From Ammoniphilus resinae (GTDB lineage Bacteria; Bacillota; Bacilli; Aneurinibacillales; RAOX-1): a DNA stretch of 64,000 nucleotides. The position numbers and the translations under genes are program-made. The stretch covers positions 1 to 64,000 of the forward strand of contig NZ_JAGGKT010000006.1 of the NCBI RefSeq assembly GCF_017873965.1. The letters run 5' to 3'. Below the pieces are notes generated by a model that saw only the letters and a program-made list of their open reading frames with translations, was not told the DNA's origin and searched no databases. This document shows, piece by piece, positions 59,082 through 64,000 of the stretch. Numbering within the stretch: the stretch's first letter is position 1; every line of letters begins with the position of its first letter.

Positions 59082-60386
59082 TTGAATTTGACAAAGAAGG
59101 GTTTCCTTGGATTTCTCGTATTTTCTTTATTGCTGATGTTTGTTTCTCCATCAACACCATATGCTTCGGCTGCTTCAGCCGGGATTAATCTAAATGTAAA
59201 ATCTGCGATTATGGTTGAAGCTTCAACCGGAAAAATATTGTATAAAATGAACGAAAATGAAGCACTCCCACCGGCAAGCATGACCAAGATGATGACTGAA
59301 CTGCTTGTCCTCGAGGCGATTAAAAGCGGAACGAAAAAGTGGGAGGATAAGGTTAAAACCTCTGAATACGGATACTTTATGGGGAGATATGGAGGTTCTC
59401 GAGTATACCTAGGAATGGGTGAAGAGAGAACGATAAAAGAGCTTTATGAAGCGATGGCGATTTATTCCGCCAATGATGCGACCGTCATGCTGGCGGAAAC
59501 GCTCGCTGGAACAGAAGAAAATTTTGTAAAAATGATGAATCAGAAGGCACAGGAAATAGGGATGCAAGGGACGCACTTCGTGACCAGCAGCGGCTTTCCT
59601 GCAGAAGAATTAGGTGAATTCGCCCCATCTGATACAAGCGAGCACGTGATGTCTGCAAAGGATGCAGCCATTTTGGCACGGGAAATTATTACGAAATTCC
59701 CAGAGGCCTTGCAAATTTCCTCTATTCCAAAGAAATGGTTCCGTGAAGGGGAATCCGGCCAGGTGAAAATGGATAACTGGAACTGGATGCTGCCTGAGTT
59801 GGTTTACGGGTATGAAGGGGTAGACGGTTTAAAAACAGGACACACGGACGCTGCGGGATACTGCTTTACAGGAACAGCCGAACGGAACGGGATCCGGATC
59901 ATTACCGTGATCATGGGGGCTGGAAGTGAAGCCGAGCGTTTCGGTGAAACAAGAAAGCTGATGGATTATGGGTTTTCCAATTTTAAAATGATGTCGATGC
60001 TTCCGAAGGGTCAAACCATTGACGGTTTTGAACAAGCGGAAGTGAAAAAAGGGAAAGAGTTAAGCGTGGAAGCTGTACCAGAAAAAGAAGTGGTGCTTCC
60101 TGTACGCGTTGGCGATGAAAACAACTATAAGCCAGTAGTTAAATTCAATGAAGTAATGGCTCCGGTTGAAAAAGGGCAAGCTATTGGAAAAGTGAATGTC
60201 GAATATACAGGACAAGACGGTTTTGAATTCCTTCGTCCTACAGATGAACAAGCTGCACAAATCAATATGGTGGCGAATCAAGAAGTGGAGAAAGCATCCT
60301 GGATTCGTTTATTCTTCCGGGCGATTAATAGCTTTATTGCCGGGATCTTCGGGGGAATCGTCGATACGATTAGCGGTTGGTTCTAG
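59082..60386 (+). CDS. dacA: D-alanyl-D-alanine carboxypeptidase DacA (PBP5)
   Basis: 434 residues. A signal peptide ends about residue 32 (AASAG). Catalytic SxxK is SMTKM near residue 66, SxN is SAN in YSANDAT near 128, and KTG is in LKTGHT near 250. A beta-rich domain and a C-terminal amphipathic helix (SWIRLFFRAINSFIAGIFG) anchor it to the outer face of the membrane. It trims the terminal D-Ala from stem peptides. TTG start with GAGGTG upstream. Confidence 0.95.
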   Translation: MNLTKKGFLGFLVFSLLLMFVSPSTPYASAASAGINLNVKSAIMVEASTGKILYKMNENEALPPASMTKMMTELLVLEAIKSGTKKWEDKVKTSEYGYFMGRYGGSRVYLGMGEERTIKELYEAMAIYSANDATVMLAETLAGTEENFVKMMNQKAQEIGMQGTHFVTSSGFPAEELGEFAPSDTSEHVMSAKDAAILAREIITKFPEALQISSIPKKWFREGESGQVKMDNWNWMLPELVYGYEGVDGLKTGHTDAAGYCFTGTAERNGIRIITVIMGAGSEAERFGETRKLMDYGFSNFKMMSMLPKGQTIDGFEQAEVKKGKELSVEAVPEKEVVLPVRVGDENNYKPVVKFNEVMAPVEKGQAIGKVNVEYTGQDGFEFLRPTDEQAAQINMVANQEVEKASWIRLFFRAINSFIAGIFGGIVDTISGWF

Positions 60387-60492
60387 TGAAATATTACAAT
60401 CTCTGAGTGGGTTGGTTGTCTTTTTCGAAGGGATTATGTAAAATGGGGATAAAATGTGAAAACATTCCTATGAATCGATTTTAGGGGGATTA

Positions 60493-61380
60493 ATGATGAT
60501 AGAAACAGGTACTTCACGGGTAAAACGTGGAATGGCAGAAATGCAAAAAGGCGGCGTCATCATGGACGTTATCAATGCTGAGCAAGCGAAGGTTGCAGAA
60601 GCAGCAGGTGCTGTAGCTGTTATGGCGCTAGAAAGAGTTCCGGCAGACATTCGCGCAGCAGGCGGGGTAGCTCGTATGGCTGACCCAACGATCGTGGAAG
60701 ATGTTATGAAGGCTGTTTCCATTCCTGTAATGGCAAAGGCTCGGATTGGACATTTTGTCGAAGCAAAGGTATTGGAAGCACTTGGCGTCGATTACATCGA
60801 TGAAAGTGAAGTATTAACGCCTGCTGACGAGGTATTCCATATTAATAAAAAGGAATTTACTGTACCGTTTGTTTGTGGTGCTCGCGACTTGGGTGAAGCG
60901 CTTCGTCGTATTGGCGAAGGGGCTTCCATGATTCGGACAAAGGGTGAACCTGGAACAGGGAACATCGTTGAGGCTGTTCGCCATCAACGCATGATGCAAA
61001 GCCAAATCCGCAAGGTTCAAGCGATGTCTTATGACGAGCTAATGGCGGAAGCCAAAAATCTTGGGGCTCCTTACGAGTTGTTAGAATACATCCATAAAAA
61101 CGGAAAGCTTCCTGTTGTAAACTTTGCCGCTGGTGGGGTAGCAACACCTGCTGACGCAGCTCTAATGATGCATTTAGGATCCGATGGGGTGTTTGTTGGT
61201 TCCGGGATCTTCAAGTCTGACAACCCAGAACGCTTTGCAAAAGCTATTGTTGAAGCAACTACGCACTATGAAGATTATGCATTGATTGGACAGCTTTCCA
61301 AGGACCTTGGCACAGCAATGAAGGGAATAGAGATTTCTTCCTTATTGAAAAATGAGCGCATGGCTGAGCGCGGTTGGTAA
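60493..61380 (+). CDS. pdxS: Pyridoxal 5'-phosphate synthase subunit PdxS
   Basis: 295 residues, usual length. TIM barrel with the two active lysines in VMAKARIGH and [10 protein letters not shown]. It builds PLP from ribose 5-phosphate, glyceraldehyde 3-phosphate and ammonia supplied by PdxT. GGGGG precedes the ATG. Located 106 bp after dacA and 12 bp before pdxT. Confidence 0.97.
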   Translation: MMIETGTSRVKRGMAEMQKGGVIMDVINAEQAKVAEAAGAVAVMALERVPADIRAAGGVARMADPTIVEDVMKAVSIPVMAKARIGHFVEAKVLEALGVDYIDESEVLTPADEVFHINKKEFTVPFVCGARDLGEALRRIGEGASMIRTKGEPGTGNIVEAVRHQRMMQSQIRKVQAMSYDELMAEAKNLGAPYELLEYIHKNGKLPVVNFAAGGVATPADAALMMHLGSDGVFVGSGIFKSDNPERFAKAIVEATTHYEDYALIGQLSKDLGTAMKGIEISSLLKNERMAERGW

Positions 61381-61392
61381 GGTGAATTCTCT

Positions 61393-61980
61393 ATGAAAGT
61401 TGGAGTATTGGCCCTTCAAGGGGCAGTAGCTGAACATATCCGCCTGTTAGAACAGGCGGGGGCAGATGCCATTCCTGTTAAAAAGGTCTCGCAATTAGCA
61501 GAAATTCAGGGACTTGTTCTTCCTGGCGGGGAAAGCACTACGATCGGGAAGCTGATGAAACAGTACGGTTTTGATACGGCACTACAGCAGTTTCATCAAG
61601 AAAAGAAACCCATTTTTGGTACTTGCGCAGGAATGATTTTGTTGGCTAAAGAAATTGCCGGACAAGATTGGAACCATTTGGGCTTGATGGATATGAAGGT
61701 TGAACGAAATGCCTTCGGAAGACAACGCGAGAGCTTCGAAGTAGATCTTGATATCAAAGGGATTCCCGAGGACTTCCGGGCTGTCTTTATTCGTGCCCCA
61801 TTGATCTTGGAAGTGGGCAAGAATGTCGATGTCTTGGCTAGTCATGATGGACAGATTGTCGCGGCGAGACAGGATCATCTGTTGGCGATTTCTTTCCATC
61901 CGGAATTGACGGACGATGAAAGAGTGCATGGCTATTTCCTAGAGATGGTTCAGGAATATCGTGGTGTGGAAACTGTTTAG
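61393..61980 (+). CDS. pdxT: Glutaminase subunit of PLP synthase PdxT
   Basis: 195 residues, class I glutamine amidotransferase fold. Catalytic Cys is in FGTCAGMILLA near residue 77, and the His-Glu pair is in FHPELTDDERVH. It passes ammonia to PdxS. PGGESTT near residue 45 is the oxyanion region. Confidence 0.96.
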   Translation: MKVGVLALQGAVAEHIRLLEQAGADAIPVKKVSQLAEIQGLVLPGGESTTIGKLMKQYGFDTALQQFHQEKKPIFGTCAGMILLAKEIAGQDWNHLGLMDMKVERNAFGRQRESFEVDLDIKGIPEDFRAVFIRAPLILEVGKNVDVLASHDGQIVAARQDHLLAISFHPELTDDERVHGYFLEMVQEYRGVETV

Positions 61981-61989
61981 CAGATAATA

Positions 61990-62195
61990 TACAAAGCGAT
62001 GACGGGAATAGTAGTTGACAATAGCTGGTCTAGAGAGTCGACGGTTGGTGCAAGTCGAACTAGCTAGTTAATGAATCCACCCTTGAGCTTGGATGTTTTA
62101 AAGAGGAAGATGGCTATTTTGCAGGGCTATCTTTAAGTAGGGTGGCAACGCGGGTTCAAATCTCGTCCCTAATTTAGGGGACGGGATTTTTTTAT
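61990..62195 (+). ncRNA. Serine T-box leader upstream of serS
   Basis: Stem I contains the GGTTGGTGCAAG distal motif, and the specifier reads GAA-TCC-ACC with UCC (serine) at 62076-62078. The T-box AGGGTGGCAACGCG lies at 62139-62152. A terminator hairpin (about 62163-62186) followed by a T run comes just before the serS ribosome site. Uncharged tRNA-Ser would favour read-through. Confidence 0.93.
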
Positions 62196-62232
62196 TAGGG
62201 CTTTTGGCCCCTTTTCAAAGGAGGAATGAAGA

Positions 62233-63510
62233 GTGCTTGATGTGAGAAGGTTAAGGAACGATTTAGAAGGTGTGAAAGAAGCCTTAAATCATCGCGGGGA
62301 TTACACAGAGCAATTGAATCAATTCACCGGTCTAGATGAGAAGAGAAGATCCTTGCTGGTGGAAAGTGAATCGTTGAAAAACAAGCGCAATACCGTTTCC
62401 GAAGAGATTGCCGTTAAGAAACGCAATAAGGAAAATGCGGATGACTTAATTGCTGAAATGAAAGGCGTATCGGAAAAGATTAAGGAATTGGATGAACAGA
62501 TCCGCCAAGTGGAAGAGGAATTGGACCAGCTTTTGTTAACGCTCCCTAACGTGCCTCACGAAAGTGTACCGATTGGAAAATCCGAAGAGGATAACATTCC
62601 AGTTCGTCATTGGGGGGAACCGATGGACTTTTCCTTCGAGCCGAAGGCCCACTGGGATCTGGCGACAGACCTTGGGATTCTAGATTTTGAAGGGGCTGCA
62701 AAAGTGACGGGAAGCCGCTTTGTCTTTTATAAAGGCTTGGGTGCCCGTCTGGAACGCGCGTTAATCCAATTTATGCTCGATCTTCATGTGGATCAGCATG
62801 GGTATGTGGAAATCATGCCGCCATATATGGTCAATCGGGCGAGTATGACCGGGACTGGGCAATTGCCAAAGTTTGAGGAAGATGCCTTTAAAGTGGCTGG
62901 AACGGATTACTTTTTGATTCCCACCGCTGAAGTACCGGTAACTAATTATCATCGCGAAGAAATTTTACCTGGGGAAGAGCTGCCCATTAGATATACAGCT
63001 TACAGCGCATGTTTTCGTTCCGAGGCTGGATCTGCCGGACGCGACACCCGCGGACTGATTCGCCAGCATCAGTTTAACAAAGTTGAATTGGTGAAGTTTG
63101 TAAAACCCGAAGATTCCTATGATGCCTTGGAAAGCTTAACAGCCAACGCGGAGAAAGTTCTTCAATTGTTAGGATTGCCGTACCGTGTATTGTCTTTATG
63201 CACAGGCGATATCGGCTTCTCCTCGGCAAAAACCTATGACCTTGAAGTCTGGTTGCCAAGCTATGGAACCTACCGTGAGATTTCCTCTTGCAGTAATTTC
63301 GAGGATTTCCAGGCCCGCCGAGCCAATATTCGCTTCCGCCGCGAAGCCAAAGCAAAACCAGAATTCGTCCACACCCTGAATGGTTCAGGACTCGCCGTAG
63401 GCCGTACCGTTTCCGCAATCCTTGAGAATTACCAACAGGAAGACGGAAGTGTGATGATTCCAGAGGTACTTCGTCCGTATATGGGTGGGAAAGAGAAGAT
63501 TAGTAAGTAA
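62233..63510 (+). CDS. serS: Seryl-tRNA synthetase SerS
   Basis: 425 residues. An N-terminal antiparallel coiled coil (about 27-100) contacts the tRNA arm. The class II core follows with motif 2 [12 protein letters not shown] near residue 260 and motif 3 [17 protein letters not shown] near residue 380. GTG start with GGAGG 8 nt upstream. Expression is controlled by the preceding T-box. Confidence 0.97.
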   Translation: MLDVRRLRNDLEGVKEALNHRGDYTEQLNQFTGLDEKRRSLLVESESLKNKRNTVSEEIAVKKRNKENADDLIAEMKGVSEKIKELDEQIRQVEEELDQLLLTLPNVPHESVPIGKSEEDNIPVRHWGEPMDFSFEPKAHWDLATDLGILDFEGAAKVTGSRFVFYKGLGARLERALIQFMLDLHVDQHGYVEIMPPYMVNRASMTGTGQLPKFEEDAFKVAGTDYFLIPTAEVPVTNYHREEILPGEELPIRYTAYSACFRSEAGSAGRDTRGLIRQHQFNKVELVKFVKPEDSYDALESLTANAEKVLQLLGLPYRVLSLCTGDIGFSSAKTYDLEVWLPSYGTYREISSCSNFEDFQARRANIRFRREAKAKPEFVHTLNGSGLAVGRTVSAILENYQQEDGSVMIPEVLRPYMGGKEKISK

Positions 63511-63517
63511 CGGTAGA

Positions 63518-63545
63518 GCGGAAGGTGACTTCCGCTTTTTCTTTT
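63518..63545 (+). terminator. serS terminator
   Basis: GCGGAAG/CTTCCGC stem with a 4-base loop is followed by TTTTTCTTTTTT. Confidence 0.8.
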
Positions 63546-63642
63546 TTGGGCGGGTCAATAGCGGAAAAATTTCTCTTATAGTGCGAGCCTTTCCCTATCT
63601 TCTTCAGCTCTATGGGGGCTATCCCTTACCCTCAGTATGTTT

Positions 63643-63735
63643 TTCGGACTGAGATGAGAGGGATGATCGAGTTTGAGTCCGAATTCCAGTCTGATTCGGA
63701 CTGATTTGGGGGAAACCAGTGGTTTTGAGTCCGAA
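63643..63735. repeat. Two tandem hairpin repeat units (TTCGGACT...AGTCCGAA family)
   Basis: TTCGGACT at 63643-63650 and 63695-63702 pairs with AGTCCGAA at 63676-63683 and 63728-63735. The two units are spaced exactly 52 bp. It is the reverse-complement relative of the repeat at 13682-13777. The rest of the stretch 63546-63812 shows no gene. Confidence 0.75.
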
Positions 63736-63812
63736 TCCTGGACTCCGAGACTCCTCCTACCCCACCCACCCTATCAGGATTCCCTGTTATAGGGTTACCG
63801 CTATAGCCCCCC

Positions 63813-64000
63813 CTATAAAAACGTGATTTGATACTCACAGTGCTCATCCCCATTGACATTACACTTCACTTCGCGGATTGAAAGTTTCCGCTTCCATACC
63901 TTCGATAAGGCCCCTTCTAGTATCGCGCCCTCTAAATCACATACCATATTCCCATATTGAGCAGGCAGACCCTCACAAAAACAATCCTCTACGGCAATAT
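63813..64000 (-). CDS. V4R (4-vinyl reductase) domain protein, C-terminal part only
   Basis: 61 codons of an open frame enter from the right edge and end at 63813. The end of the protein (REVKCNVNGDEHCEYQITF) has the CxxxGxxxCxY pattern of the V4R domain tail. Two further cysteines appear in VEDCFCEG. The start lies outside the window. V4R domains bind small hydrophobic ligands or act in regulation; the role here is unknown. Convergent with serS. Confidence 0.65.
   Translation of the reverse strand, partial: IAVEDCFCEGLPAQYGNMVCDLEGAILEGALSKVWKRKLSIREVKCNVNGDEHCEYQITFL

Noticed and set aside
63632-63859. Minus-strand open frame of 75 codons
   Set aside because: It is built from the hairpin repeat and lies across the end of the V4R gene in another frame.

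Overview
This window is the replication-origin region of an endospore-forming member of the Bacillales (Firmicutes), plus one accessory island. The core order is the classic Bacillus one: rpmH-rnpA-yidD-yidC-jag-mnmE-mnmG-rsmG-noc-parA-parB on one side of oriC, and dnaA-dnaN-yaaA-recF-remB-gyrB-gyrA-yaaC-guaB-dacA-pdxS-pdxT-serS on the other. Noc, the Spo0J/Soj pair, SpoIIIJ-type YidC, YyaC, WalH/WalI and RemB point to a spore-forming bacillus. I cannot name the genus from sequence alone.

Positions 1-13,148 are an AT-rich island lying directly against the 3' end of rlmH. Its left part (minus strand) carries a DUF927/Cch-like AAA+ helicase cut off by the end of an IS21-type insertion sequence, a probable OB-fold protein, three unrecognised or weakly recognised proteins (one ribbon-helix-helix-like), a 174-bp imperfect palindrome, then DUF960, two small unknown genes, DUF1643 and a short RadC. 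Its right part (plus strand) is a complete type I restriction-modification locus with an extra half-length specificity gene: hsdR - half hsdS - hsdM - hsdS. DUF927, DUF960, DUF1643, RadC and hsdRMS ending at the rlmH stop codon is the gene set and insertion site of staphylococcal cassette chromosome (SCC) elements. I therefore read the island as an SCC-like element outside the usual staphylococcal setting. No ccr recombinase is in the window; it would lie further left.

Positions 13,149-46,800 are the leftward-transcribed core arm. They hold rlmH, a CxxH/CxxC zinc protein, the WalRKHIJ-HtrA cell-wall stress operon, a LysM-G5-M23 endopeptidase, purA, dnaB, rplI, gdpP, yybS, rpsR-ssb-rpsF, ychF, a block of small membrane and sulfur-related genes, the partition and nucleoid-occlusion genes, tRNA-modification GTPase genes, membrane insertase and RNase P protein. 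Three parS sites lie here, two of them inside parB.

Positions 46,801-48,965 are the bipartite oriC: DnaA boxes upstream of dnaA, and DnaA boxes followed by a clean DnaA-trio array between dnaA and dnaN. Positions 48,966-63,510 are the rightward arm, ending with a T-box-controlled serS. A partial V4R-domain gene enters from the right edge.

Regulatory features include an off-origin DnaA-box cluster beside rlmH, PurR-like boxes at purA and at dacA-pdxST, a serine T-box, a possible S6:S18 leader at rpsF, and a family of hairpin-forming tandem repeats of about 52 bp at three intergenic loci.
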